Positions 1 through 7,830 of a DNA stretch of 19,284 nt are shown here, piece after piece; the first letter of the stretch is position 1; each line of letters opens with the position of its first letter. A program made the translations under genes and the position numbers. A model generated the notes under the pieces. It was not told the DNA's origin, ran no database searches, and saw nothing but the letters and a program-made list of their open reading frames with translations. The stretch covers positions 1 through 19,284 of the forward strand of contig CAKVMJ010000022.1 in assembly GCA_934772445.1 (NCBI GenBank). The letters are read 5' to 3'. Origin of the DNA: an uncultured Clostridia bacterium. Its GTDB lineage: Bacteria; Bacillota; Clostridia; Christensenellales; UBA1242.

Positions 1-34
1 TTTGCGTTAAATATTAAGATAGAGGTTAGTAGAA

Positions 35-241
35 ATGAAAGAAGCAATACATCCAAACTACCACGAAGTAACAGTTGTTTGTGGCTGTGGAAATACTTTT
101 AAAACTAAATCAACTATTAATGGTGATACAATTCGTGTTGAAGTATGCGATAAATGTCACCCATTCTATTCAGGAAAACAAAAATTAGTTGATACTGCTG
201 GTAGAGTAGAAAAATTCAAAAAGAAATATAATTTAGATTAG
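35..241 (+). CDS. rpmE: 50S ribosomal protein L31 (bL31), zinc-binding form
   Basis: Structural protein of the large ribosomal subunit, at the central protuberance and contacting the 30S head. The 68-residue length is normal for the family. The zinc-binding form is shown by Cys16 and Cys18 (CGC) plus Cys37 and Cys40 (CDKC), followed by the hallmark HPFYSGKQK stretch. The N-terminal MKEAIHPNYHEV is typical. An AGAGG ribosome binding site at 21-25 supports this start. The gene is followed by two hairpins, the second of which looks like its terminator, and then by prmC and prfA, a common clostridial order. Copies lacking the cysteines replace this form under zinc starvation in some bacteria; none is seen here. 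Confidence 0.97.
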   Translation: MKEAIHPNYHEVTVVCGCGNTFKTKSTINGDTIRVEVCDKCHPFYSGKQKLVDTAGRVEKFKKKYNLD

Positions 242-251
242 TTAAATTAGA

Positions 252-281
252 CCCTCTTTTTTCTTATACTTTAAAAGAGGG
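252..281 (+). repeat. Inverted repeat between rpmE and prmC
   Basis: CCCTCTTTT (252-260) and AAAAGAGGG (273-281) form a 9-bp stem with a 12-base loop. No T run follows on the plus strand, so it is not a good terminator by itself. It lies directly 5' of a second, terminator-like hairpin. It could protect the rpmE mRNA 3' end or act with the second hairpin. Its role is inferred only from position. Confidence 0.5.
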
Positions 282-285
282 AGAG

Positions 286-318
286 AAATGTGTGTTGTAG
301 ATAAAACACACATTTTTT
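286..318 (+). terminator. Intrinsic terminator after rpmE
   Basis: AAATGTGTGTT (286-296) pairs perfectly with AACACACATTT (305-315) around an 8-base loop, and the T run continues through 318. This is a textbook intrinsic terminator for rpmE. It contains the ATG at 288 that would otherwise open the prmC frame, which argues that 288 is not the real prmC start. Confidence 0.8.
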
Positions 319-332
319 ATTATGAAGGTGTT

Positions 333-1169
333 ATGAATTCAATAAAATGCTTAAAAGAGATTGAAGATAAGTTAAAATCTATTCCAAGTTTTAAAGAAGA
401 TGCAATAACTATTATGGAAATGGCGTTAAATATAAATAAGTCATATATTCTAGCAGGTGTTGAGATAAATGAAAAGGAATTGGAAACAATTAATAGTTTT
501 GTTGCTAGAAGATTAGATGGTGAGCCTATCCAAAAATTAAAAGGATATACGGAATTTTTAAATCTAAAAATCTTGTTTAATGAAAATACTCTTACTCCAA
601 GAATGGAAACGGAAATTTTTGCGGATATGGTTATTAAGTATATAAATAGCAAGAGGGAAAAGCTAAGAGTTTTAGACTTGTGTTCGGGGAGCGGTTGCAT
701 TGGGCTTGGAATTATAAAAAACACAAATGCAGATGTGGTTCTATCCGATATTTCAGAATTTGCAATAAATCATATTAAAGAAAATGCAAAACTTAATAAT
801 ATAGATGCGAATGTTGTTAAATCCGATATGTTTAAAAACATTAGCGGTAACTTTGATATTATAATAAGCAATCCGCCATATTTAAAAACTGAAGAATTGG
901 CAAGTCTTGAAAAAGAAGTTGATTTATATGATCCAAAACTTGCACTTGATGGCGGAATTGATGGTTTGAAATTTTATAAAGAAATTGCAAACAACTTGAA
1001 TAAGTTTTTAAAACTAAATGGTGATTTATTTTTGGAAATTCATTACGCATTAGGTGAAACTACAAAAGAAATATTTGAAAGTTATTTTGAAAGAGTGGAA
1101 ATAAAAAAAGATTATGGTAATTTGGATAGATTTATTTGTTGCTATAATCGAAAGGAAAGAATATGTTAG
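333..1169 (+). CDS. prmC: Peptide chain release factor N5-glutamine methyltransferase
   Basis: Uses S-adenosylmethionine to methylate the glutamine of the GGQ motif of release factors, raising termination efficiency. It acts in the cytosol. From the start at 333 it has 278 residues, normal for PrmC. The N-terminal helical domain (about 1-85) is followed by TPRMETE (88-94; usually IPRPETE), the SAM-binding DLCSGSGCIG (115-124) and the catalytic NPPY (180-183). I chose 333 over the in-frame ATG at 288 because 288 lies inside a terminator stem, the extra 15 residues are hairpin-encoded, and homologues begin near MNSIKCLKEIEDKL. A GAAGGTG ribosome binding site sits at 324-330. The end overlaps prfA by 7 bases, implying coupled translation with the gene for its own substrate. 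Confidence 0.95.
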   Translation: MNSIKCLKEIEDKLKSIPSFKEDAITIMEMALNINKSYILAGVEINEKELETINSFVARRLDGEPIQKLKGYTEFLNLKILFNENTLTPRMETEIFADMVIKYINSKREKLRVLDLCSGSGCIGLGIIKNTNADVVLSDISEFAINHIKENAKLNNIDANVVKSDMFKNISGNFDIIISNPPYLKTEELASLEKEVDLYDPKLALDGGIDGLKFYKEIANNLNKFLKLNGDLFLEIHYALGETTKEIFESYFERVEIKKDYGNLDRFICCYNRKERIC

Positions 1170-2236
1170 AAAAGTTAGAAGCAATAAAGAATAAATACTT
1201 ACAATTGGCTGAAGAGGTGGTTAAGCCTGAAGTTATTTCAGATAATAAGTTATATACAAAATTAATCAAGGAATATAATAGCCTTGAACCTATTTCTTTG
1301 GCTTATGATAAGTATAAAAAATTAACAAATGATTTAAAAAGTGCTAAAGAATTAAAAGAAACTGAAGCTGATTCTGAAATGCAAGAACTTTTAGATGCTG
1401 AAATTAACGATTGTCAAGAGCAACTAACAAAACTTGAAGAAGAAATTAAGATAATGTTATTACCAAAAGATGAAAATGATGATAAAAATGTTATTATGGA
1501 AATTAGAGCTGGTGCAGGCGGAGAAGAATCTGCGTTGTTTAGTGCAGTTTTATATAGAATGTATTGTATGTATGCAGAGAAAAATCGTTGGAAAGTTCAA
1601 ATGTTAAGCATTAACGAAACTGAACTTGGCGGAATAAAAGAAATCACTTTTATGATTACTGGTAACAATGTATTTAGCAAACTTAAATATGAGAGTGGTG
1701 TGCATAGAGTTCAAAGAGTTCCAGAAACAGAAAGCCAAGGAAGAATTCATACTAGTACATCAACTGTTGCAGTTTTGCCAGAACGAGAAGATGTTGATGT
1801 TGAGATAAATGAAAAAGATATAAAGGTTGATACTTATCGAAGCTCTGGTGCGGGTGGACAACATGTAAACACAACCGATAGTGCTATTAGAATTACGCAT
1901 TTGCCTACAGGAATTGTGGTTAATTGCCAAGATGAGAGAAGCCAATTAAAGAATAAAGAAAGAGCAATGAGCGTTTTGAAGAGTAAACTTTATGATTACT
2001 ATCAAATGCAACTTGATACAGAATATGCTAAAAATAGAAAAGAGCAAGTTGGAACAGGTGATAGGAGTGAGAGAATTAGAACATATAATTATCCACAAGG
2101 CAGATTAACAGACCATAGAATTAATTATACAGTTTATAACTTAGAAGCATTCTTAAATGGCGATTTAGATGACTTAATTGAAAATTTGGAAATGGCAGAC
2201 CAAAAGAAAAAATTAGAAAATTATGAAGTTAAATAA
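1163..2236 (+). CDS. prfA: Peptide chain release factor 1 (RF1)
   Basis: Recognises UAA and UAG in the ribosomal A site and triggers peptide release. The 357-residue length is standard. The N-terminal coiled-coil domain covers about 1-100. The stop-codon-reading tripeptide is P187-E188-T189, matching the PxT form of RF1 rather than the SPF of RF2. It is followed by SQGRIHTS. The catalytic GGQ is at 231-233 within SSGAGGQHVN, and Gln233 is the expected PrmC target. The start is supported by AAAGGAAAG at 1151-1159 and by the 7-base overlap with prmC. A strong terminator follows. Every intact gene in this window ends in a codon read by RF1. Confidence 0.98.
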   Translation: MLEKLEAIKNKYLQLAEEVVKPEVISDNKLYTKLIKEYNSLEPISLAYDKYKKLTNDLKSAKELKETEADSEMQELLDAEINDCQEQLTKLEEEIKIMLLPKDENDDKNVIMEIRAGAGGEESALFSAVLYRMYCMYAEKNRWKVQMLSINETELGGIKEITFMITGNNVFSKLKYESGVHRVQRVPETESQGRIHTSTSTVAVLPEREDVDVEINEKDIKVDTYRSSGAGGQHVNTTDSAIRITHLPTGIVVNCQDERSQLKNKERAMSVLKSKLYDYYQMQLDTEYAKNRKEQVGTGDRSERIRTYNYPQGRLTDHRINYTVYNLEAFLNGDLDDLIENLEMADQKKKLENYEVK

Positions 2237-2249
2237 GTTTTTATAAATT

Positions 2250-2305
2250 AATTACATATTTTATATTTTTAGGTGGAAAAAAATATAAGATATGTAATTT
2301 TTTTT
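2250..2305 (+). terminator. Long intrinsic terminator after prfA
   Basis: Bases 2250-2270 pair with 2279-2299 in a near-continuous 21-bp AT-rich stem (outer arms AATTACATAT and ATATGTAATT, one G-U pair). The loop is AGGTGGAA and eight Ts end at 2305. It closes the rpmE-prmC-prfA transcription unit and finishes one base before the -35 box of the next gene. Confidence 0.85.
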
Positions 2306-2306
2306 G

Positions 2307-2336
2307 TTGACACTCCTCATAGTTATATGATATTTT
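2307..2336 (+). promoter_or_regulatory. Sigma-A-like promoter for the lipoprotein gene
   Basis: A perfect TTGACA -35 (2307-2312), an 18-base spacer and a weaker TATTTT -10 (2331-2336) with a TGN extension just before it (TGA at 2328-2330). It lies directly after the prfA terminator and 23 bases before the lipoprotein start codon. Confidence 0.6.
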
Positions 2337-2359
2337 GGTTATATAAAAAGGAGGAATTT

Positions 2360-3292
2360 ATGAAATTTAGAAAAAGGATTTGTTTATTTATTGTTACACT
2401 CCTTGCTCTTCCTATGGCATTTGGATTAGTAAGCTGTAAGGATAATGGAACTAAAACAAATGTTACAGCAAAAGATGTTTATGCAATATCTGCGTTATCA
2501 AGCGTAAGTTATCTACAAACTATTGATAATAATACAAGAGCTTTAACAACTAATAATGCAACAACTAGACCAGTAAATATTTCAGAGAATGATGTTAATG
2601 GAATGAAAAATTGCTTAGGCTTATTTGATGGGTTTATAAATAATGGTAAAATCCAACATAATACAGAAAAAAACACATCAACTGATGAAGAATTGAAAGA
2701 TTATAATTTTGTTATGACTATATCATTATTCAATTCAAATAACTCTATAAAAATGTACTACACAGAAAAAGAAACATTAACTAATAAAGAAATAGATGAT
2801 GAAGGCGAAGAGATTAAAACATCTACAACTTTAGAAGGTATTATGATTTTTGAAAATTCTAAATATGATGTTGTTGGAAAACGAGAAATTGAAGAAGAAG
2901 TTGATGAAAAAGAAGTAAGTGTAGAATTTAAAACAATAAGTAGAATGAATAGTCAGAATTATATTGAAGTTTCTAAGTCAATTGAGAAAGAAATAAACGA
3001 ACACGAAGTTGAATATGAATATAAGATATATGTTGATGGTAAATTAAAGCAAGCAACTGAATTGGAATTTGAAAAAGAAAATGATAAAGTTGAATTAGAG
3101 TTTAAATTAAAAGATTTATCAAATAATCAATATAATAAAACAATTTATAAGTTAAGAAAAGGACAAACAGAAAATACTTTTATTGTGGAATTTAATTTGA
3201 ATGGAGAAAAAGAAACAATAAATATAGAAAAAACTACTACTGGTTATATCTTTACTTATAGTAATGGTTATATTGAAAATGTTAATATTTAA
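2360..3292 (+). CDS. Putative lipoprotein of unknown function, acidic and beta-rich
   Basis: The first 26 residues form a lipoprotein signal peptide: basic MKFRKR, a hydrophobic core, then a lipobox ending LVSC with Cys26 as the lipidated residue, so the 310-residue protein should sit on the outer face of the membrane. The start at 2360 is preferred over an in-frame ATG at 2273 because AAGGAGG lies at 2348-2354, a promoter lies between the two starts, and 2273 lies inside the prfA terminator. After the signal, about 75 residues are T/N-rich. The rest has alternating charged strands very rich in Glu and Lys with repeated VEFK/LEFK-like segments, suggesting a beta fold. No catalytic motif is recognised. 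It is transcribed alone, between its own promoter and a terminator. Confidence 0.8.
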   Translation: MKFRKRICLFIVTLLALPMAFGLVSCKDNGTKTNVTAKDVYAISALSSVSYLQTIDNNTRALTTNNATTRPVNISENDVNGMKNCLGLFDGFINNGKIQHNTEKNTSTDEELKDYNFVMTISLFNSNNSIKMYYTEKETLTNKEIDDEGEEIKTSTTLEGIMIFENSKYDVVGKREIEEEVDEKEVSVEFKTISRMNSQNYIEVSKSIEKEINEHEVEYEYKIYVDGKLKQATELEFEKENDKVELEFKLKDLSNNQYNKTIYKLRKGQTENTFIVEFNLNGEKETINIEKTTTGYIFTYSNGYIENVNI

Positions 3293-3311
3293 AATTTAAT
3301 ATATTAATAAT

Positions 3312-3355
3312 AAAAAGCATTATAGATAAGAAAATTTTTATTTATAATGCTTTTA
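3312..3355. terminator. Bidirectional terminator between convergent genes
   Basis: AAAAGCATTATA (3313-3324) pairs with TATAATGCTTTT (3343-3354), and the stem continues inward through 3325-3330 and 3337-3342, giving about 18 bp with A/T runs on both outer sides. It can terminate the plus-strand lipoprotein gene and the minus-strand RsgI-like gene that stops at 3358. Confidence 0.8.
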
Positions 3356-3357
3356 TT

Positions 3358-4167
3358 TTAACCGGCAATCCAAGTTTCATATTTTTTATTAAAATCTAAT
3401 TCATAATCTTTTAAATTTAATCTTTTGTATTCATCAAAGGATTTTGAAAATGCTCTTGATGTTTCATTTGTTATTGCTTTTTGATGTTTTTCAAAATTAA
3501 TTCTATTAGCATCAATCAATCTGCTTTTATTAGCAATTTCTGTTTCTGTGTAGTTATTAGGGGAATAGTTTATATCTTTATGAATATCTGAAAGCATTTC
3601 AAGCAAGTCATCTTCTTTTAGATTTTTTATATCATCAAATTTTTTATCTTCATCAAGCAAACAAATACTTTTTATTAAAGATAATTTATTAGCAGAAGTT
3701 ACATTTAATTTTTTTGCTTCTTTTATTTCGGCTAAATCGTTATCATTTTCAACGATTAATCCATAAATTTCGTTTTTAATGAAGTAATTATTAATGCTTT
3801 CATAAACTTGTAATTCTAAGGCTTGCATAAATCCAGAAACGATTGTAATTCTCACGGCATTATCTTTTGCGTAAACATCTATATAATTAGCTTGAGCACA
3901 TAAGTCTATAAATTTTTCAGTGGCTTTGCTAATATCTAAGCCTTTAAAATCTTCTAAAACTAAAAGTTCTTTAGCTTCTTCATTTAAAGGCATAATAGAT
4001 GTAACTTTATTATGCATATCTGTTAAAAATTCCACTTTTGGATTAACCTCTATTTTTATATAGTGATAAGAATGAGGTTTAACACCAGTAAAAAAGGTGA
4101 AAATACCAGTTGCTAAAAATAGAATACAAACGAAAACAATAAAAAATATTTGCTTAGATTTTTTCAT
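3358..4167 (-). CDS. Membrane-anchored RsgI-like (anti-sigma-I middle domain) protein
   Basis: Residues 1-6 are basic and cytoplasmic, followed by one transmembrane helix (about 7-28). The outer part begins with HYIKIEVNPKVEFL and NKVTSIMPLNEEAKELL, then DISKATEKFIDLC and AVRITIVSG. This matches the RsgI/DUF4179-type pattern of a DINPSIE strand, a strand about current versus later growth (NEEAKELL) and a following helix. The 269-residue protein lacks the cytoplasmic anti-sigma domain that precedes the membrane helix in true RsgI, and no sigI gene is adjacent, so an anti-sigma role is not supported. The C-terminal half (about 125-269) is helical and charged without recognised motifs. The start has AAAGGAAAT upstream. 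It is divergent from the ene-reductase operon. Confidence 0.65.
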   Translation of the reverse strand: MKKSKQIFFIVFVCILFLATGIFTFFTGVKPHSYHYIKIEVNPKVEFLTDMHNKVTSIMPLNEEAKELLVLEDFKGLDISKATEKFIDLCAQANYIDVYAKDNAVRITIVSGFMQALELQVYESINNYFIKNEIYGLIVENDNDLAEIKEAKKLNVTSANKLSLIKSICLLDEDKKFDDIKNLKEDDLLEMLSDIHKDINYSPNNYTETEIANKSRLIDANRINFEKHQKAITNETSRAFSKSFDEYKRLNLKDYELDFNKKYETWIAG

Positions 4168-4180
4168 AATTATATTTCCT

Positions 4181-4210
4181 TTTATAGTTTATTATGGTAA
4201 TAAATCCCAA
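4181..4210 (-). promoter_or_regulatory. Possible promoter for the RsgI-like gene
   Basis: On the minus strand TTGGGA (plus 4205-4210), an 18-base spacer and TATAAA (plus 4181-4186). The -10 match is fair and the -35 weak. The spacer contains one copy of a 12-base motif repeated at the opposing promoter. Confidence 0.4.
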
Positions 4211-4225
4211 CTTTTATGTATTTAA

Positions 4226-4254
4226 TTGGAAAAACGCAATAATTATGGTAATAT
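4226..4254 (+). promoter_or_regulatory. Promoter of the five-gene ene-reductase operon
   Basis: TTGGAA (4226-4231), a 17-base spacer and TAATAT (4249-4254), 26 bases before the chosen start at 4281. It is the best sigma-A-like promoter upstream of the operon, with a second copy of the 12-base motif ATTATGGTAATA (4242-4253) covering its -10. Confidence 0.55.
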
Positions 4255-4280
4255 TTAAAAAAAGAGAAAGGAGAATTCTA

Positions 4281-6539
4281 ATGAAACTTGATTCTAAAAT
4301 AGTTGATTTAACAAATTCTTATGGTGATTGGTTTAAGGGTAAGTTTGATATTCCAAAGATGAGCAGAAATTTTTATCCTTATGAAAAACTTTTCTCGCCA
4401 ATAAGAGTTAATAATGTGGTAATAAAAAACCGTATTGTTATGGGTCCTATGGGAAATATCAATATGTGTGAGGAAACGGGCAGACCTAATGAAAAAATGC
4501 TTAAATATTTTGAAGAAAGAGCAAAAGGTGGAGTGGGTTTGATTACCACGGGATTAATTCCAGTTTCTTATGGTATTGATACCACAATTACAGAACTAGG
4601 TAAATTATCTTATTTCCCAAGAATTGATAGAAGCAGAACAGTTCTTAGCGGTTGGAGAGATTTAAGCAGTGCAGTTCATTCTCACGGTGCTAAAATTTTT
4701 ATTCAACTAACTGCAGGTTTGGGAAGAGTTGGGAATCCGCAAGTTTTGTTAACACAGTTAAAGTTGCCAGTTAGTGCATCTTTTAATCCAAACTATTATA
4801 TCCCAGAAATTCCTTGCGTTAGGCTAACAGATTGCAAAATTAAAAAAATAATCAAAAAAGCAGGTCAGGCATCTGCTGATGCAAAGGCTTGTAATCTTGA
4901 TGGCGTTTATCTTCACGGCCACGAAGGTTATCTAATGGAGCAATTAACAAATCCAGCATTCAATAGAAGAAAGCTTGGAAGATTTGCTAATCCTTATAAC
5001 TTTGGTATTGATATGGTTAGGGAGATAAGAAAAAGATGCGGAGATAAATATCCAATTATGTATAGAATAGATTTATCTTTAGCGTTGAATGAAACCTATG
5101 GCGAACAAATGAATAGGGTTAAAAGCCTTAAGAAGTTTAAGAACGGTAGAACTATTGAAGATACATTAAAATATATGGAAATGCTTGTTAAAGCGGGCGT
5201 TGATATGTTTGATGTGGATTTGGGCTGTTACGATAATTGGTGGTTACCACACCCACCAGCATCTATGCCAAGCGGTTGTTATTTAGATATTGCTCAAATA
5301 GTTAAAAAACATTTTAAGGATAATAAGATTTTAAGCAATATGGGATTAGAAGTTCCTGTGGTTGCTGTCGGAAAACTAGGTTATCCAGATTTAGCAGAAA
5401 AAGCATTAATAGATAATAAATGTGATATGATAATGCTTGCTAGACCTTTACTTTCAGACCCTGATTGGGCTAATAAAGCTTATGCTGGAGATGTTGAGAA
5501 GATAAGACCTTGTATAGGTTGTCAAGAAGCTTGTATAAATGAATTTGTTGAGGGTGGACACCCGCAGTGTGCGGTTTGCCCAAGAACTGGATTTGAAGAA
5601 GAATTTTCTTTAGATATAGATAAGGCTTTAGTTCAAAAAAGAGTTGCTGTGATTGGTGGCGGACCTGCTGGAGTGGTGGCAACTGATGTCCTATTAAAAC
5701 GAGGACATATAGTTGACTTATATGAAAAAAGTGATAAAATTGGCGGTACTTTAAACTATGCATCTGTACCAAAAATTAAATATGAATTAAAGAACTATGT
5801 TGAATATTTGGAAAACAAAATAAATTCTTTAAAACCAAATAAAAATTTTAAACTATTCTTAAAAACTGAAGCAACTGAAAAGATTTTAAAATCTAAGGGT
5901 TATGATGTTGTTTTATTTGCAACTGGTTCAAAAAGAGTAAAACCAAAGATTGCGGGAATTGATAACGAGAATGTTGTTTTAGATACAGAATTGTTAGCAA
6001 ATCCAACAATTGCTAAAAATGCTAAGAATATTATTGTAATTGGTGGGGGAGATAGCGGTTGTGAGGTTGCATATTTCTTAAGATATGAACTAAATAAAAA
6101 TGTGGATATTGTGGAAATGGCTTCAACTTTAATGACAAAATCTTGTACTGCAAATAGGGGGCATATTTTATATTATTTGCAAAAAGGTGGAGTGGTGGTT
6201 CATAATTTATCTAAAGTTAAAAAGATTACAAAGAAATCTGTTTTGATAGATAAGAATATAGATAAATCTGTACCAAATCCATTCAACACTTGGCAACCAG
6301 TTTTGCCAGAAAATATTTCTAATCCACTAGCACCAAAAATTAAAGAAAAAATTAAAGAAATTGAATTAAAATCCGATTTAGTTGTTCTTGCTTTGGGAAC
6401 AATAAGTAATAACGACTTATACTTTAATGCTGTTCAAAATCATATTGCTAAAGAGATATATAATATAGGTGATAGCAATGAAGTTGGAAAAGTGTTTAAA
6501 GCTGTTAAGTCTGCTTATAGAAAAGCAATAACAATCTAA
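4281..6539 (+). CDS. NADH:flavin oxidoreductase / 2-enoate reductase family (FMN, 4Fe-4S, FAD)
   Basis: Member of the old-yellow-enzyme family that includes 2,4-dienoyl-CoA reductase and clostridial 2-enoate reductase. It probably reduces an activated C=C bond using NAD(P)H; the substrate cannot be told from sequence. The order is an N-terminal extension (about 1-35), a TIM-barrel FMN domain with MGPMGN (54-59) and HGHEGYLMEQL (212-222), an Fe-S motif Cys411, Cys414, Cys418, Cys430, an FAD dinucleotide motif GGGPAG (459-464) and an NAD(P) motif GGGDSG (588-593). At 752 residues it is longer than E. coli FadH (about 670), partly from the N-terminus and an insert near 660-690. The start at 4281 follows AGAAAGGAG; the ATG at 4194 lies upstream of the promoter and has no ribosome binding site. 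Confidence 0.9.
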   Translation: MKLDSKIVDLTNSYGDWFKGKFDIPKMSRNFYPYEKLFSPIRVNNVVIKNRIVMGPMGNINMCEETGRPNEKMLKYFEERAKGGVGLITTGLIPVSYGIDTTITELGKLSYFPRIDRSRTVLSGWRDLSSAVHSHGAKIFIQLTAGLGRVGNPQVLLTQLKLPVSASFNPNYYIPEIPCVRLTDCKIKKIIKKAGQASADAKACNLDGVYLHGHEGYLMEQLTNPAFNRRKLGRFANPYNFGIDMVREIRKRCGDKYPIMYRIDLSLALNETYGEQMNRVKSLKKFKNGRTIEDTLKYMEMLVKAGVDMFDVDLGCYDNWWLPHPPASMPSGCYLDIAQIVKKHFKDNKILSNMGLEVPVVAVGKLGYPDLAEKALIDNKCDMIMLARPLLSDPDWANKAYAGDVEKIRPCIGCQEACINEFVEGGHPQCAVCPRTGFEEEFSLDIDKALVQKRVAVIGGGPAGVVATDVLLKRGHIVDLYEKSDKIGGTLNYASVPKIKYELKNYVEYLENKINSLKPNKNFKLFLKTEATEKILKSKGYDVVLFATGSKRVKPKIAGIDNENVVLDTELLANPTIAKNAKNIIVIGGGDSGCEVAYFLRYELNKNVDIVEMASTLMTKSCTANRGHILYYLQKGGVVVHNLSKVKKITKKSVLIDKNIDKSVPNPFNTWQPVLPENISNPLAPKIKEKIKEIELKSDLVVLALGTISNNDLYFNAVQNHIAKEIYNIGDSNEVGKVFKAVKSAYRKAITI

Positions 6540-6549
6540 AAAGGGTATT

Positions 6550-6963
6550 ATGAGGTTTAAGGCAAACAAAGATAAATTATATTTATGGATTATCTCATTA
6601 TTAAATATAGTTTTTGGCACAATTATAATTGTGTTTTGTTTGTCTAAAACATTCATAGGTGCATTGCTATTTTTAATTTCAATTGCTATTATAAATATTC
6701 AGTTTTTTATAATTTTCTATTATTTGAAAGATAATTATTTGTTAATTATATTTGGTTTTTTTAAAATGAAGTTTGATTATTCAAATATATTAGAAGTTAA
6801 GGAAACTGTAAACACATATTCTTCATTTGCAACGGCTAGGCATAGAGTTGGAATTAGAGTTAAAAGAAAGAAGTATTCATTTTATATTTATGTTTCACCT
6901 AAGAATGAAGATGAGTTTAAAAAAATACTAGTTGAGAAATGTTTGAATTTAAAAACGCAATAA
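6550..6963 (+). CDS. Small membrane protein with YyaB-like PH domain
   Basis: A 137-residue protein with two adjacent transmembrane helices (about 11-32 and 35-58), followed by a cytosolic-type domain in which LLIIFGFFKMKFDYSNILEV and a later YIYVSPKNEDEFKKIL fit the bacterial PH fold (bPH_4, YyaB-like). The central charged stretch RHRVGIRVKRKKYSFYIYV corresponds to its last strands. The function of this family is unknown. It starts 10 bases after the ene-reductase stop with AAGGG upstream, and ends 9 bases before folD, so it is almost certainly co-transcribed. Confidence 0.65.
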   Translation: MRFKANKDKLYLWIISLLNIVFGTIIIVFCLSKTFIGALLFLISIAIINIQFFIIFYYLKDNYLLIIFGFFKMKFDYSNILEVKETVNTYSSFATARHRVGIRVKRKKYSFYIYVSPKNEDEFKKILVEKCLNLKTQ

Positions 6964-6972
6964 GAGGAGAAA

Positions 6973-7830
6973 ATGTTGGAAACAAAAATTTTAGATGGTA
7001 AGGCATTGTCCAAAGAAATAGAATTGGATTTAAAAGAAAAGATAAAAAATTTAAAAGCGAAATATAATAAAGCGCCAAAAATTGCCACAATTTTGGTGGG
7101 AGATAATCCTGCAAGCGTTACTTATGTTCGAATGAAATGTAGGGCTTGTGAAAGAATTGGTATGGAATATAAAGAGGTTCATTTAAGTGAAAAAACTACC
7201 ACTAGTGAACTTTTAGATGTAATAAAAAATCTAAATGAAGATGAAGATATAGATGGTATTTTATTGCAACACCCAGTGCCAAGCCAGATTGATGAACAAG
7301 TTTGTTTTGATACTATTGATGTAAAAAAAGATGTTGATGGCGTAAGTTCAATTTCGTTTGGAAAAATGTGTAATAAAGAAAAAGTGTTTGTAAGTGCAAC
7401 TCCTTGCGGAATTATGAAAATTATAAAACATTACAATATTGAAGTTGCTGGTAAAAAAGCAGTTGTGATTGGAAGAAGTGCAATTCTTGGAAAACCTGTG
7501 GCGATGCTATTATTAAATGAAAATGCAACTGTATCTATTTGTCATTCAAAAACCAAAGATTTAAAGAAAGAATTAAAAACAGCAGATATCGTTGTGGCTT
7601 GTGTTGGTAAACCTAAATTTGTAAAAAAAGAATGGTTAAAACGAGGCGTTGTTTTAATTGATGCTGGATATAATGAAGGTAATATTGGAGATATAGATTT
7701 AGATAATGCAAAGAAAATTGCTAGTGCTTATACGCCAGTTCCGGGTGGTGTTGGGCCAATGACAATTGCATCGCTTTTATCTCAAACATTGGAAAGCTTT
7801 TTAAATAAAATTGGAGAGAAAAATGGATAA
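6973..7830 (+). CDS. folD: Bifunctional methylenetetrahydrofolate dehydrogenase / methenyltetrahydrofolate cyclohydrolase
   Basis: Interconverts 5,10-methylene-, 5,10-methenyl- and 10-formyl-tetrahydrofolate, supplying one-carbon units for purine and formyl-Met-tRNA synthesis. The 285 residues match the family. Seen are GDNPASVTYVRMK (43-55) with the catalytic Lys55, KDVDGV, the NADP-binding GRSAILGKPVAMLL, HSKT, and PGGVGPMT near the C-terminus. The usual LPLP after the central strand reads HPVP, and the segment after KDVDG is VSSISFGKM instead of FHP-N-G, a pattern I associate with some clostridial copies. AGAGGAG precedes the start. The stop overlaps the next gene by 8 bases, implying translational coupling. 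Confidence 0.96.
   Translation: MLETKILDGKALSKEIELDLKEKIKNLKAKYNKAPKIATILVGDNPASVTYVRMKCRACERIGMEYKEVHLSEKTTTSELLDVIKNLNEDEDIDGILLQHPVPSQIDEQVCFDTIDVKKDVDGVSSISFGKMCNKEKVFVSATPCGIMKIIKHYNIEVAGKKAVVIGRSAILGKPVAMLLLNENATVSICHSKTKDLKKELKTADIVVACVGKPKFVKKEWLKRGVVLIDAGYNEGNIGDIDLDNAKKIASAYTPVPGGVGPMTIASLLSQTLESFLNKIGEKNG

Noticed and set aside
288..332. Upstream in-frame ATG as the prmC start
   Set aside because: It lies inside a perfect terminator stem, and PrmC homologues begin near the ATG at 333, which has its own GAAGGTG site.
2273..2359. 29-residue N-terminal extension of the lipoprotein at 2360
   Set aside because: It begins inside the prfA terminator and would bury the signal peptide; the ATG at 2360 has a perfect AAGGAGG.
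3358..4167. Calling the RsgI-like gene an anti-sigma factor
   Set aside because: The cytoplasmic sigma-binding domain is absent and no sigma factor gene is adjacent.
4194..4280. 29-residue N-terminal extension of the ene-reductase
   Set aside because: The extra codons run through the predicted promoter, and a strong AGAAAGGAG precedes the ATG at 4281.
5470..5772. 100-codon minus-strand open frame inside the ene-reductase gene
   Set aside because: It lies opposite conserved Fe-S and FAD motifs and has no ribosome binding site or recognisable sequence.
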